Source of the DNA: Mycobacterium gordonae
GTDB taxonomy: Bacteria > Actinomycetota > Actinomycetes > Mycobacteriales > Mycobacteriaceae
NCBI RefSeq assembly: GCF_017086405.1
Contig: NZ_CP070973.1
Span: 5,922,739 to 5,986,738, forward strand
Length of the DNA stretch: 64,000 nucleotides
Direction: 5' to 3'
Shown here one piece after another: positions 50,218 to 59,323 of this stretch; the first letter of the stretch is position 1, and the number at the start of each line of letters is the position of its first letter. The notes below the pieces were generated by a model. That model made no database searches, was not told the origin of the DNA, and saw nothing but the letters and a program-made list of their open reading frames with translations. The position numbers and the translations under genes were made by a program.

Positions 50218-52335
50218 GTGACCAACACCGGGTCGGAATCGCGGGTGGGGTCACGCTTTGGGCCCTATTATTTGGTACGCCTGATCGGCCGCGGCGGAAT
50301 GGGCGAGGTCTACGAAGCCGAGGACACGCGCAAGAACCGGGTGGTGGCGCTCAAGCTGATCTCGACGCAGTTCTCCACCAACCCGGTATTCCGGTCCCGG
50401 ATGCAGCGGGAGGCCGATATCGCCGGCCGCCTCAACGAGCCGCACATCGTGCCGATCCATGACTACGGCGAACTCGACGGACACTTCTTCGTCGAGATGC
50501 GCCTGATCGACGGTGTTTCGCTGCGGTCCATGTTGACGCAGTTCGGCCCACTCACCCCGGCCCGGACGGTCGCCATCATCCGGCAGGTCGCCGCCGCACT
50601 GGACGCCGCGCACGCCAGCGGCATCACCCACCGCGACATCAAGCCGGAGAACATCCTGGTCGCCCAGAATGATTTCGCCTATCTGGTGGACTTCGGCATC
50701 GCCCGCGCCGCGCACGACCCGAACCTGACGCAAAGCGGCATGGCCGTCGGCACCTACAACTACATGGCCCCGGAACGGTTCACCGGCGACGACGTCACCT
50801 ACCGGGCCGACATCTACGCGCTCGCCTGCGTGCTAGGTGAGTGCCTGACCGGGGCGCCGCCCTACCGCGCGGACAGCGTCGAGCGCCTGATCGCCTCGCA
50901 CCTTATGGAGCCGGTCCCGCGGCCGAGCGTGCTGCGGCCCGGACGCGTCCCCGCCGCGTTGGACCAGGTGATCGCCAAAGGCATGGCGAAGAATCCCACC
51001 GAGCGCTACATGACCGCCGGCGATCTGGCCATGGCCGCGCACGAGGCGCTCAGCACGCCCGAACAGCGCCAGGAGGCCACCATCCTGCGTCAGGGCGACA
51101 ACGAGACGCTGATGCTCCCTGCGGTAGACCCCGGAGCGGGCGGCTGGTCCAGCCAGGGCGGCTCGGGTTCCTATCCGAGCAGCCCCGCAACCATGCGAGC
51201 CCCGGTGCCCCCGTTTCGCACCGGGGACGAGACGATTGCTCAACCGTTGCCGTCCAACAGCGGCGGATGGCGAGACCGGCCGCAGAACAACTCCGATCAG
51301 TTCACCCAGGCCGCCCCGGTGGCCGCCGCCGGCTGGGCCAGCCATCCCGGCGTCGCCCCGTCGGGCCCCGTCCCCATGCGTCCGCCGCCCTACCAGCAGC
51401 CGTCGCAACCGCATCCGATGACGCCGTCGCCACCGCCCGAGTCACGCAAGTCGCGCAAGGCGTTGATCATCGGCGCCGCCGCCGTGGCCGTCCTGCTGGT
51501 CGTGATCGCCGCCACCGCGTTCTTCCTCAGCGGTAAAGACGGCAACAAATCGTCGACGCAGAACGCCAGCGGACAGCAGGTGATGCCGTTCAACGGTCTC
51601 AATTTCCGCTTCGCGCCGGGCGGGGTTGCGGTCGACGGCAGCGGCACCATCTATGTCACCAACCAGACGATGTACGGCCGCGTGGTGGCGCTGCCGGACG
51701 GATCCACGTCCCCCACGGTCAAGCCGTTCAACGGGTTGTACGAACCGCAGGGCATCGCCGTGGACGGCGCCGGCAAGATCTACGTCAGCGACTTCAACAA
51801 TCGGGTGGTGGCACTGGCGGGGGGGTCGAACAACCAGGTGGTGCTGCCCTTCACCGGGCTCAACTACCCGGAGGGCGTCGCCGTGGACCCGCAGGGCAAC
51901 GTCTACGTCGCCGACCGCGGCAACAACCGGGTGCTGAAGCTGGCGGCGGGCAGCAACACGCAGACCGAGCTGCCGTTTCAGGGCTTGAAGAACCCCGACG
52001 GGGTGGCGTTGGACAGCGAGGGCAACATCTACGTCACCGACACCGACAACAACCGGGTGTTGATGCTCGATGCCGGGACCAGCAATCAGACGGTGCTGCC
52101 GTTCACCGGCATGAGCGCGCCGTGGGGCATCACCGTCGACGGCGCCGGCAACGTCTACGTAACCGAGCATGACAACAACGTGGTGGCGAAGCTGCCCGCC
52201 GGCGCGACCGCATCGGTGGAGTTGCCGTTCACCGGTCTGAACACCCCGTTGTCGGTTGCGGTGGACAAGAAGGGCAACGTCTACGTCGCCGACCGTGGCA
52301 ACGGCCGGGTGCTGCGCCTTCCGCCCGGCTCGTGA
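50218..52335 (+). CDS. pknD: Transmembrane Ser/Thr protein kinase PknD with NHL beta-propeller sensor
   Basis: 705 residues from the GTG at 50218 (GAAGGGA upstream). Kinase domain, residues about 15-275: GRGGMGEVYEA (P-loop), ALKLI (Lys), HRDIKPENILV (catalytic loop), VDFGIARA (DFG) and the MAPERF segment. A Pro/Ser-rich juxtamembrane linker runs to about residue 410. One transmembrane helix follows (ALIIGAAAVAVLLVVIAATAFFL). The extracellular six-bladed propeller (about 455-705) has repeats of the form GVAVD..GNVYVTD..NNRV. In M. tuberculosis the gene lies among pst genes and the kinase acts on anti-anti-sigma targets. It is convergent with pstA1, six bases apart. Confidence 0.96.
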   Translation: MTNTGSESRVGSRFGPYYLVRLIGRGGMGEVYEAEDTRKNRVVALKLISTQFSTNPVFRSRMQREADIAGRLNEPHIVPIHDYGELDGHFFVEMRLIDGVSLRSMLTQFGPLTPARTVAIIRQVAAALDAAHASGITHRDIKPENILVAQNDFAYLVDFGIARAAHDPNLTQSGMAVGTYNYMAPERFTGDDVTYRADIYALACVLGECLTGAPPYRADSVERLIASHLMEPVPRPSVLRPGRVPAALDQVIAKGMAKNPTERYMTAGDLAMAAHEALSTPEQRQEATILRQGDNETLMLPAVDPGAGGWSSQGGSGSYPSSPATMRAPVPPFRTGDETIAQPLPSNSGGWRDRPQNNSDQFTQAAPVAAAGWASHPGVAPSGPVPMRPPPYQQPSQPHPMTPSPPPESRKSRKALIIGAAAVAVLLVVIAATAFFLSGKDGNKSSTQNASGQQVMPFNGLNFRFAPGGVAVDGSGTIYVTNQTMYGRVVALPDGSTSPTVKPFNGLYEPQGIAVDGAGKIYVSDFNNRVVALAGGSNNQVVLPFTGLNYPEGVAVDPQGNVYVADRGNNRVLKLAAGSNTQTELPFQGLKNPDGVALDSEGNIYVTDTDNNRVLMLDAGTSNQTVLPFTGMSAPWGITVDGAGNVYVTEHDNNVVAKLPAGATASVELPFTGLNTPLSVAVDKKGNVYVADRGNGRVLRLPPGS

Positions 52336-52341
52336 ACCGGG

Positions 52342-53253
52342 TCAGCGCCGCCGAGTAGCCAGGAACCGTATCCCCGCGGCCGACAGGTTGATCAGGGCGA
52401 CGATGATGATCAGGGTCAGTGCCGCTCCCCAGACGCGCAGGAAACCGGCGTGTTCGGGGTTGGTGAGTTCGGTATAGATCAGCAGCGGCAGTGACGCCAT
52501 GTTGCCGTTGAAAATGTCGTAATTGATCGACCGGCTGTAACCCACGAGCACCAGCACCGGGGCGGTCTCGCCGATCACCCGGGCGACCGCTAGCAGCACG
52601 CCGGAGATGATGCCCGGCATCGCGATGGGCGCCACGATCCGCACGATCGTCTTCCATTTCGGAACGCCGAGTGCGTAACTGGCTTCGCGCAACTCGTCCG
52701 GCACCAGCCGCAGCATCTCCTCGGTGGAGCGCACCACCACCGGCAGCATCAGCAGCACCAGCGCCAACGACACCGCGAAGGCACTCTGCTGGAATCCGAG
52801 CGTGGCGATCCACAGGCTGAAGATGAACAGCGCAGCGACGATCGACGGGACGCCGGCCAGCACGTCCACCATGAACGTGGTCACCCGCGCCAGTCGACTG
52901 GTGCCGTATTCGACCAGATACACGGCGGTCATCAGACCCAGCGGCACCGCGATCAGCGCCGCCACGCCCGCCTGAGCCACCGTCCCGTACAGCGCCTGGT
53001 AAACGCCGCCGCTGAATTCCTCCGGCAGCACCCCGCGCAGCGAGTGCGTCCACCAGTCGGCCTGGATCACCGCATGCCAGCCGCGCGCGATGACCACCCA
53101 CAGCAGCCACACCAGCGGGACCAGCGCGATCAGGAACGAGGCGAGGAAGAAAGCCGTCGCAGCGTTGTTCGCGACCCGGCGCCGCACGCTGAGGTGGCGG
53201 TACAGCATCGCCTTGACCGGCTGTTCCAGGGCGGTGGCGCTGATCTGGCTCAT
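52342..53253 (-). CDS. pstA1: Phosphate ABC transporter permease PstA
   Basis: 303 residues from the ATG at 53253, overlapping the pstC2 stop (ATGA). Six or so hydrophobic segments, starting with TAFFLASFLIALVPLVWLLWVV. The permease coupling motif is EASYALGVPKWKTIVRIVAPIAMPGIISG (EAA..G...P). With PstC2 it forms the membrane channel for phosphate import, powered by a PstB ATPase that is not in this window. It corresponds to H37Rv Rv0930. Last gene of the pstS3-pstC2-pstA1 operon. Confidence 0.94.
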   Translation of the reverse strand: MSQISATALEQPVKAMLYRHLSVRRRVANNAATAFFLASFLIALVPLVWLLWVVIARGWHAVIQADWWTHSLRGVLPEEFSGGVYQALYGTVAQAGVAALIAVPLGLMTAVYLVEYGTSRLARVTTFMVDVLAGVPSIVAALFIFSLWIATLGFQQSAFAVSLALVLLMLPVVVRSTEEMLRLVPDELREASYALGVPKWKTIVRIVAPIAMPGIISGVLLAVARVIGETAPVLVLVGYSRSINYDIFNGNMASLPLLIYTELTNPEHAGFLRVWGAALTLIIIVALINLSAAGIRFLATRRR

Positions 53254-54224
53254 CCGTTGACCTTCCCGCCGGCGATCGCGCGGGCCGCGGCATTGACCAT
53301 GAACGTCAGCACGAACAACGCGAATCCCGCCGAGATGTACGCACCGGTCGGCAGTGGCTCGCTGAATTCCGAAGCCGCCGAGGCGATTTTGGACGCGAAC
53401 GTGTAGCCGCCGTCGAACAGCGACCAGTTTCCCGGCTTGGCGGCCGAGCGCAGGATGATCAGCACCGCCACGGTTTCGCCCAGCGCGCGACCCAAGCCCA
53501 GCATGGATGCCGCGATGACGCCGCTGCGACCGAACGGCAGCACGGTCATCCGCACCACCTCCCACTTGGTGGCGCCCAGTGCCTGCGCGGCTTCGATCTG
53601 GATCGGCGGGGTCTGGCGGAACACTTCGCGTGACACCGAGGTAACGATCGGCAGGATCATCACCGCCAGCACGATGCTCGCGGTGAAGATCGTGCCCCCA
53701 CCGGCCAGCGAGACGTTGCCCTTCTTGAACAGGAACACCCAATTCAGGTTCTTGTTCAGGATGGTGGCCAGCGGCAGCAACTTCGGGGCCAGGACGAAGA
53801 TCCCCCACAACCCGAAGATGATCGACGGCACGGCAGCCAGCAGATCGACCATCGCCCCGAACGGCCGCGCCAGCCGTTTCGGTGCGTACTGGGTGATGAA
53901 CACGGCGATACCGACGGCGATCGGCACCGCCAGTGCGAGGGCACTGATCGAACTGAGCACCGTGACCATGAACAGGTCGCGGATTCCGAACGCCAGCGTG
54001 TCGTCGGTGGAGGTATCGAACTGCGCGCTGGTGAAGAAGTTCGCTTGGTTCGCGCGCAGCGACGGAATCGCCTTGATCAGCAGGAACACCGCGATGAGCA
54101 GGATCGCCGCCACGATCGTCGAACCGGCCGCCGAAGCTACCAGCCTGAACAGGCGATCCGCCCGGCGCGCTGCGCGCGCGTCTACCTCCGCTAGCGCAGA
54201 CTTTGCTAGCGGGGCTTTGACCAC
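53250..54224 (-). CDS. pstC2: Phosphate ABC transporter permease PstC
   Basis: 324 residues from the GTG at 54224. The N-terminal ~25 residues are cytosolic, then multiple membrane segments (AGSTIVAAILLIAVFLLIKAIP, FMVTVLSSISALALAVPIAVGIAVFI). The coupling motif is EAAQALGATKWEVVRMTVLPFGRSGVIA. It is the partner of PstA1 in the phosphate importer. It starts 12 bases after the pstS3 stop and overlaps pstA1, so the three are one operon. It corresponds to H37Rv Rv0929. Confidence 0.94.
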   Translation of the reverse strand: MVKAPLAKSALAEVDARAARRADRLFRLVASAAGSTIVAAILLIAVFLLIKAIPSLRANQANFFTSAQFDTSTDDTLAFGIRDLFMVTVLSSISALALAVPIAVGIAVFITQYAPKRLARPFGAMVDLLAAVPSIIFGLWGIFVLAPKLLPLATILNKNLNWVFLFKKGNVSLAGGGTIFTASIVLAVMILPIVTSVSREVFRQTPPIQIEAAQALGATKWEVVRMTVLPFGRSGVIAASMLGLGRALGETVAVLIILRSAAKPGNWSLFDGGYTFASKIASAASEFSEPLPTGAYISAGFALFVLTFMVNAAARAIAGGKVNG

Positions 54225-54236
54225 GTGAACCTCAGA

Positions 54237-55355
54237 TCAGGAGATCGCGTTGACCGCGGTCGACAACCTCGACTTGAACGCGTCCGGGATGGGGACATAG
54301 CCGTTGTCACCCAGCCCGTTCTGGCCGCTGCCGATGGTCGACTGCAGGAACGCCTTCACGGCCGTCCCGACCTGCGCGTCCGGGTACTTCGAGCAGACGA
54401 TCTCGTAAGTGGCCAGCACGATCGGATACGAACCGGGCTGCGTGGGCCGGTAGAACGAGATCGTGTCCAGCACCAGGTCGTTGCCCTGGCCCGCGATCGT
54501 GGCACCGGCGATCGTCTTGCCGACGGAATCGGTGCCGATCGCGACCGGCTCGGGGCCGGCCGAGGTGATGATCTTGGCCATGTTCAAGCGCTGCCCCTGG
54601 GCGAATGACCACTCGTTGTAGGTGATCGAGCCCTCGGTGTTCTTGATGGCCGCCGAGGTGCCGTCGTTGCCCTTGGCGCCTTCACCGACGCCGCCCTTGA
54701 ACGCCTTGCCGGTGCCCTTGTTCCACGCGCCGTTGGCGGCGGCCTCGAGGTAGCGCTGGAAGTTGTCCGTGGTACCGGACTCGTCGCTGCGGAACACGAC
54801 GTGGATCGGGGTGGCAGGCAGGTTGGTACCGGAGTTGATCGCCGCGATCGCCGGGTCGTTCCAGCTGGTGATGGCGCCACTGAAGATCTTGGCCAGCGTC
54901 GGCCCGTCCAGGTTCAGTGAGCTGACACCGCCGAGGTTGTAGGTGACCGCGATAGGGCCGAACACGACCGGCAGATTCCAGGCCGGCGAGTCGCCGCACC
55001 GCTTCTGCGCCGCGGCCGCCTCGTCTTTGCCCAGCGGCGAGTCGGAGCCGCCGAAATCGGTTTGGTTGCCGTTGAATTCGCTGATCCCCGCGCCGGAGCC
55101 GTTGCCGGTGTAGTTCAGCGTCTGGCCGGGGCAGGCGGATTCGAATGCCTTGACGAACCGGGTCATCGCGTTGGCCTGCGCCGTCGAGCCACTGGCCTTC
55201 AACGTCTTCTTGCCACCGCAATTCACGGTGCCCGACGAGCCGCCCGAAGTACCCTGACCTCCCCCACTCGCGTTGTTGTCGCTACCGCACGCCGACAACA
55301 CCAGTGCACCTGATGCCAGGACACCCAGCGCGGCACCAAATCGGTTGAGTTTCAA
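54237..55355 (-). CDS. pstS3: Phosphate-binding lipoprotein PstS3
   Basis: 372 residues from a TTG at 55355, preceded by AGGAAGTGAA; the N-terminus KLNRFGAALGVLASGALVLSAC agrees with the H37Rv protein, which I recall also starts with a TTG-coded residue. The lipobox is LSAC. Phosphate site: KASGSTAQANAM, GSGAGISEF, DFGGSDSPL and RSDESGTTDNFQRYL. It corresponds to H37Rv Rv0928. First gene of the operon, so its promoter lies in the long gap upstream; TAGTAT at 55383-55388 (minus strand) is a possible -10. No clear RegX3 repeat was found by eye. Confidence 0.95.
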   Translation of the reverse strand: MKLNRFGAALGVLASGALVLSACGSDNNASGGGQGTSGGSSGTVNCGGKKTLKASGSTAQANAMTRFVKAFESACPGQTLNYTGNGSGAGISEFNGNQTDFGGSDSPLGKDEAAAAQKRCGDSPAWNLPVVFGPIAVTYNLGGVSSLNLDGPTLAKIFSGAITSWNDPAIAAINSGTNLPATPIHVVFRSDESGTTDNFQRYLEAAANGAWNKGTGKAFKGGVGEGAKGNDGTSAAIKNTEGSITYNEWSFAQGQRLNMAKIITSAGPEPVAIGTDSVGKTIAGATIAGQGNDLVLDTISFYRPTQPGSYPIVLATYEIVCSKYPDAQVGTAVKAFLQSTIGSGQNGLGDNGYVPIPDAFKSRLSTAVNAIS

Positions 55356-55713
55356 TTCACTTCCTATCGGTAGACTCGAAACATACTAACCGCCGTCCCT
55401 CCGCCACGGCTTGTCCGCCCAGACCCTTTCCTCACTCCCTTGCCGCTACATTAACAACAGGTAACGAGCAGTGAAAGAGTCGACGAAAGCGACGTTGCCG
55501 CATCCCGCGCCGGCCCCGGCCCGGCGTCTTCACCGGGCTCCGCACCGATACCGGCCGGTGTCCCCAGGAAGCACGACCGCTAACCGCAATTCGGCGATCG
55601 CCGGGCGTCAGGGCCGACCCGACCGGATCCCGCTGCGGGACCGGCCTTTTCGATCACAGCCTGGCCGACATGGACGGCTCGGACACGATGGCGCCCGCCA
55701 CCGGCGCTCGATA

Positions 55714-55754
55714 CCACCGGCGCTGGTTGCCACCGGCGCTGGTTGCCACCGGCG
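55714..55754. repeat. 16-bp tandem repeat, 2.6 copies
   Basis: CCACCGGCGCTGGTTG at 55714-55729 and 55730-55745, then a partial CCACCGGCG at 55746-55754. A further partial unit, CCACCGGCGCT, stands at 55698-55708. It lies in the gene-free region upstream of pstS3. Confidence 0.8.
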
Positions 55755-56188
55755 TGCACAACTTGGCGCCACCCGAGTGAGCGATTTGGCAGCCCTCAGC
55801 CGGGCAATTTAGTGGAATACGGCCGAGACGCGCCGGGCAACACACGCGAAGTTGGCGGTCGAAGCCATCTTCATTCGACAGTTTGCCGACACACGCCCAC
55901 CGCACGAGAAGGACTTGGGTAAAACAATTCAGGGCGTCCAACAAGCCGGCCGTCGGGCGCGCGCCCCCCGTTCGCGCGCCGCGCCGACGATGCTCCCGAC
56001 AGCGAAATAATCTGCTGCACAACCCACTTGGATCGTGCCCTAGCCTGTCCGCTGGGCCGCGGCGACCATGGCGCCGAGCCGGGACCGAGCGCGCGGTTCG
56101 GAATCTGACGAACTGTTTATCCAGAAGTCGAGCATTCGCTAACGCAGCTGACACAGCGACCGAATCCAATTCATAAACAAATTCACCG

Positions 56189-56227
56189 TTCTGTGAAAGT
56201 GCGTCACAATGACCACTGGTCACAGAA
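56189..56227. promoter_or_regulatory. Nested inverted repeats, possible operator
   Basis: TTCTGTGA (56189-56196) and TCACAGAA (56220-56227) form a perfect 8-bp pair across 23 bases. Inside it, TGACCACTGGTCA (56210-56222) is a perfect palindrome with a one-base centre. TGTGA-N7-TCACA also occurs (56192-56208), one base too wide for a CRP site. The location in an AT-richer gap suggests a regulatory site of unknown factor. Confidence 0.4.
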
Positions 56228-56560
56228 CGTTCCAATAACAAACATCTTATGGCGTGCCATTGTTCGATGCCCCTATTGACCTGGGCGCTTACGGTTCGAC
56301 TCAATGGGGGCCGACGACAGCAAGCTCACGGCTCTCGTTTCGGCAGCTTCGGCAGCGCCACAACAATCGCGCGACTGCTCCGCGAGAGCACACACCGGCC
56401 CAAAACACATCCACCCGAAGGGGGTTTAGTGAAAGGCACAGCAAAGCGCGGACCCCCTCCCGGAGGTGGAACGGCGGTTGCGCGCACCGCTCGCCACCCC
56501 CGTCCGACGGCATCGGACTCGGGGCCTCCTGCGTTACGTTTCCCGGACGGTATGACAAAG

Positions 56561-56574
56561 TAGAACCTGTTACA
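56561..56574. promoter_or_regulatory. KstR-type operator
   Basis: TAGAACCTGTTACA fits TnnAACnnGTTnnA at every fixed position; the left half TAGAAC is identical to that of the site at 12082. It lies 57 bases upstream of the SDR start codon at 56632, a normal operator distance, so the three-gene redox cluster downstream may belong to the sterol-responsive regulon. Confidence 0.6.
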
Positions 56575-56631
56575 GAACTTCATTCCGGGACGGCGCACAC
56601 CGTTTCGGCCGACTACTGAAGCGAGGCCGCC

Positions 56632-57423
56632 GTGATCCTCGACAGGTTCCGTCTGGACGACAAAGTCGCCGTCATCACCGGAGCCGGGCGTGGCCTGGGT
56701 GCGGCCATGGCGCTGGCATTCGCCGAAGCCGGTGCTGACGTCGTCATTTCGTCGCGAACACAATCTCAGTTGGACCAGGTGGCCGAGCAGGTCCGGGCCA
56801 CCGGGCGGCGTGCTCACGTGGTCACCGCCGACTTGGCGCACCCCGAGGACACGGCGAAGCTGGCCGGCGCGGCCGTTGATGCCTTCGGGAAACTAGACAT
56901 CGTCGTCAACAACGTCGGCGGCACGATGCCCAACACACTGTTGACCACCTCGACCAAAGACCTCAAGGACGCCTTCACGTTCAACGTGGGCACCGCGCAC
57001 GCCCTCACCGTCGCCGCCGTGCCGTTGATGCTCGAATACTCCGGTGGAGGCAGCATCATCAACATCACCTCGGCCATCGGCCGACTGGCCGGCCGCGGCT
57101 TCGCCGCCTATGGCACCGCCAAGGCCGCGTTGTCCCATTACACCCGCCTGACCGCGCTGGACCTATGCCCGCGCATCCGGGTCAACGCGATCGCGCCGGG
57201 TTCCATCCTGACCTCGGCGCTCGACGTGGTGGCCGGCAACGAGGAGCTCCGCGCACCGATGGAGCAGGCAACGCCACTGCGCCGCCTCGGCGATCCTCTC
57301 GATATCGCCGCTGCCGCAGTCTATTTGGCCTCGCCCGCCGGGGGCTTCCTGACCGGCAAGACGCTGGAGGTCGACGGCGGCCTGACCTACCCCAATCTCG
57401 ACATCCCCGTCCCGGATCTGTGA
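56632..57423 (+). CDS. Short-chain dehydrogenase/reductase
   Basis: 263 residues, GTG start. Classical SDR: AVITGAGRGLGAAMALAFAEAG (T-G-x3-G-x-G), Asp-free VISSRTQSQLD after beta-2 (suggesting NADP), VVNNVGGTMP (N-N-x-G), INITSAIGRLAGRGF with the catalytic Ser, and YGTAKAALSHY with Tyr and Lys. The C-terminal FLTGKTLEVDGG is typical. The substrate is unknown. The KstR-type site upstream hints at a sterol or related ketone. It is followed after ten bases by a second dehydrogenase gene. It corresponds to H37Rv Rv0927c. Confidence 0.92.
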   Translation: MILDRFRLDDKVAVITGAGRGLGAAMALAFAEAGADVVISSRTQSQLDQVAEQVRATGRRAHVVTADLAHPEDTAKLAGAAVDAFGKLDIVVNNVGGTMPNTLLTTSTKDLKDAFTFNVGTAHALTVAAVPLMLEYSGGGSIINITSAIGRLAGRGFAAYGTAKAALSHYTRLTALDLCPRIRVNAIAPGSILTSALDVVAGNEELRAPMEQATPLRRLGDPLDIAAAAVYLASPAGGFLTGKTLEVDGGLTYPNLDIPVPDL

Positions 57424-57433
57424 GGAACTGACC

Positions 57434-58513
57434 ATGGCAATTCGCGTCGCGCAACTCGGCACCGGCAACGTCGGCATCCATTCACTCCGGGCCCTGATCG
57501 AGAACCCGGAGTTCGAACTCACCGGGGTCTGGGTGTCCTCAGAGGCCAAGGCGGGCAAGGACGCAGCGGAACTGGCCGGCCTGGACGCCTCCACCGGCGT
57601 GCTGGCCACCACCGATCTGGACGCCGTACTGGCCACCAAACCGCAATGCGCTGTCTACAACGCCATGGCCGACAACCGCCTACCGGAAGCGCTGGAGGAC
57701 TACCGGCGCGTGCTGGCGGCCGGCGTCAACGTCGTCGGCAGCGGACCGGTCTTCCTGCAGTACCCGTGGCAGGTGCTTCCCGAGGAGCTGATCAAGCCGC
57801 TGGAAGATGCAGCACGCGAAGGCAATTCGAGCCTCTTTGTCGGCGGCATCGATCCCGGCTTCGCCAACGACCTGCTGCCCATGGCGCTGGCCGGCACTTG
57901 TCAGATCGTCGAGCAGGTGCGGTGCATGGAGATCGTCGACTACGCGACCTACGACAGCGCCGTCGTCATGTTCGACGTGATGGGTTTCGGCAAGTCGCTC
58001 GACGAGACGCCGATCCTGCTGCAACCCGGAGTGCTGAGCCTGGCCTGGGGTTCGGTGGTGCGACAACTTGCCACGGGCCTTGGCATTTCGCTTGACCAGG
58101 TCACCGAGAAATATGAACGGGTACCGGCACCCGAGGCCTTCGACATCGCGTCGGGTCATGTCCCGCAGGGCAGCGCCGCGGCGTTGCGGTTCGAGGTGCT
58201 GGGCCTGGTCGACGGACGACCGGCCGTGGTGCTCGAACACATCACCCGGTTGCGCGAGGACCTGTGTCCGCATTGGCCCCAGCCCGCCCAGCCCGGCGGC
58301 TCCTACCGGGTGGAGATCACCGGTGAGCCGTCGTACGCAATGGACATCTGCCTGAGCAGCCCACACGGCGATCACAACCACGCGGGTCTGGTCGCCACCG
58401 CAATGCGGGTGGTCAACGCAATTCCCGCGGTGGTGGCGGCCCCGCCAGGGATCCGCACCACCCTGGATCTGCCGCTCATCACCGGTCGCGGTCTGTATCG
58501 ACCGGCTGACTGA
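57434..58513 (+). CDS. NAD(P)-binding dihydrodipicolinate reductase-like oxidoreductase
   Basis: 359 residues from an ATG behind GAGGAAC. N-terminal Rossmann fold: IRVAQLGTGNVGIHSLRALI (G-x-G-x2-G) and LTGVWVSSEAKAG. The remainder resembles the mycobacterial dihydrodipicolinate reductase-like family, with GVNVVGSGPVFLQYPW, FVGGIDPGFANDLLPMALAG and SPHGDHNHAGLVATAMRVVNAIP. It is not DapB proper; the lysine-pathway gene lies elsewhere, and the substrate is unknown. It lies between the SDR and the flavodoxin-fold gene in the same orientation. It corresponds to H37Rv Rv0926c. Confidence 0.88.
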   Translation: MAIRVAQLGTGNVGIHSLRALIENPEFELTGVWVSSEAKAGKDAAELAGLDASTGVLATTDLDAVLATKPQCAVYNAMADNRLPEALEDYRRVLAAGVNVVGSGPVFLQYPWQVLPEELIKPLEDAAREGNSSLFVGGIDPGFANDLLPMALAGTCQIVEQVRCMEIVDYATYDSAVVMFDVMGFGKSLDETPILLQPGVLSLAWGSVVRQLATGLGISLDQVTEKYERVPAPEAFDIASGHVPQGSAAALRFEVLGLVDGRPAVVLEHITRLREDLCPHWPQPAQPGGSYRVEITGEPSYAMDICLSSPHGDHNHAGLVATAMRVVNAIPAVVAAPPGIRTTLDLPLITGRGLYRPAD

Positions 58514-58593
58514 TTGCTCCTGGCTGTCGCGTTCGCCGACAGCGGTATCCTCACGGCGAAAACGCCACCACTAATCAGGCAGGTAGGCAGACC

Positions 58594-59301
58594 TTGACCA
58601 CTGACGACGCCCTGCGCGCCCTGTTCATCAACGCGACCCTGAAACGTTCCCCGGACCTCAGCCACACCGACGGACTGATCGAACGCAGCGCCGGCATCAT
58701 GCGTGAGCAGGGTGTCGAGGTCGACAACTTGCGCGCGATCGACCATGACATCGCCACCGGTGTGTGGCCGGACATGACCGAACACGGGTGGGCCACAGAC
58801 GAATGGCCCGCCCTTTATCAGCGGGTGTTGGCCGCCGACATCCTGGTGCTCTGCGGACCAATCTGGTTGGGCGACAACAGTTCGGTGATGAAGCGCGTGA
58901 TCGAGCGGCTGTATGCGTGTTCCCATCTGCTCAACGAGCGGGGGCAGTACGCCTACTACGGACGGGTCGGTGGTTGCCTGCTCACCGGCAATGAAGACGG
59001 CGTGAAGCATTGCGCGATGAACGTCCTCTACAGCCTGCAGCATCTCGGGTACACGATTCCGCCGCAGGCCGACGCGGGCTGGATCGGGCCGGCCGGCCCA
59101 GGGCCGTCGTATCTCGATCCGGACTCTGGCGGCCCGGAGAACGACTTCACCAACCGCAACACGACATTCATGACCTACAACCTCGTGCACGTCGCGCGGA
59201 TGCTGAAGGCCGGCGGAGGCATACCCGCCGAGGGCAACCAGCGCACGGAGTGGGACGCGGGTTGCCGTCCCACCTTCGCCAATCCCGAATACCGCAGCTG
59301 A
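58594..59301 (+). CDS. NADPH-dependent FMN reductase-like flavoprotein
   Basis: 235 residues from a TTG at 58594, behind CAGGTAGGCAG. Flavodoxin-like fold of the NADPH:FMN reductase/WrbA-type family: LRALFINATLKRSPDLSHTDGLIE (FMN phosphate loop), ADILVLCGPIWLGDNSSVMKRVIERLY (the P-x-W-x2-x-S segment that stacks on FMN), and YYGRVGGCLLTGNEDGVKHCAMNVLYSLQHLG. It could supply reduced flavin or reduce quinones; the partner is unknown. Last gene of the three-gene cluster. It corresponds to H37Rv Rv0925c. Confidence 0.85.
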   Translation: MTTDDALRALFINATLKRSPDLSHTDGLIERSAGIMREQGVEVDNLRAIDHDIATGVWPDMTEHGWATDEWPALYQRVLAADILVLCGPIWLGDNSSVMKRVIERLYACSHLLNERGQYAYYGRVGGCLLTGNEDGVKHCAMNVLYSLQHLGYTIPPQADAGWIGPAGPGPSYLDPDSGGPENDFTNRNTTFMTYNLVHVARMLKAGGGIPAEGNQRTEWDAGCRPTFANPEYRS

Positions 59302-59323
59302 CCTGCTCGATGCCCGCGGCACG

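Larger units (their letters stand above)
55356..56631. other. 1.28-kb divergent intergenic region without a convincing gene
   Basis: It lies between pstS3 (minus) and the SDR gene (plus). Open frames at 55471-55812 (plus) and 55654-56304 (minus) are Arg/Pro/Ala-rich, have no motif or ribosome site and look like random GC-rich frames. From about 56100 the GC content drops and several inverted repeats appear, followed by a KstR-type site at 56561. The stretch may hold remnants of a lost gene plus two promoters. Confidence 0.5.

Noticed and set aside
55471..55812. 113-codon plus-strand open frame in the same gap
   Set aside because: Low-complexity Pro/Arg translation over a 16-bp tandem repeat.
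56192..56208. TGTGA-N7-TCACA as a CRP site
   Set aside because: The spacer is one base longer than the CRP motif; kept only as part of an unassigned inverted repeat.
55654..56304. 216-codon minus-strand open frame upstream of pstS3
   Set aside because: Arg-rich with no recognisable domain, no ribosome site and no coupling to neighbours; it spans a composition change.
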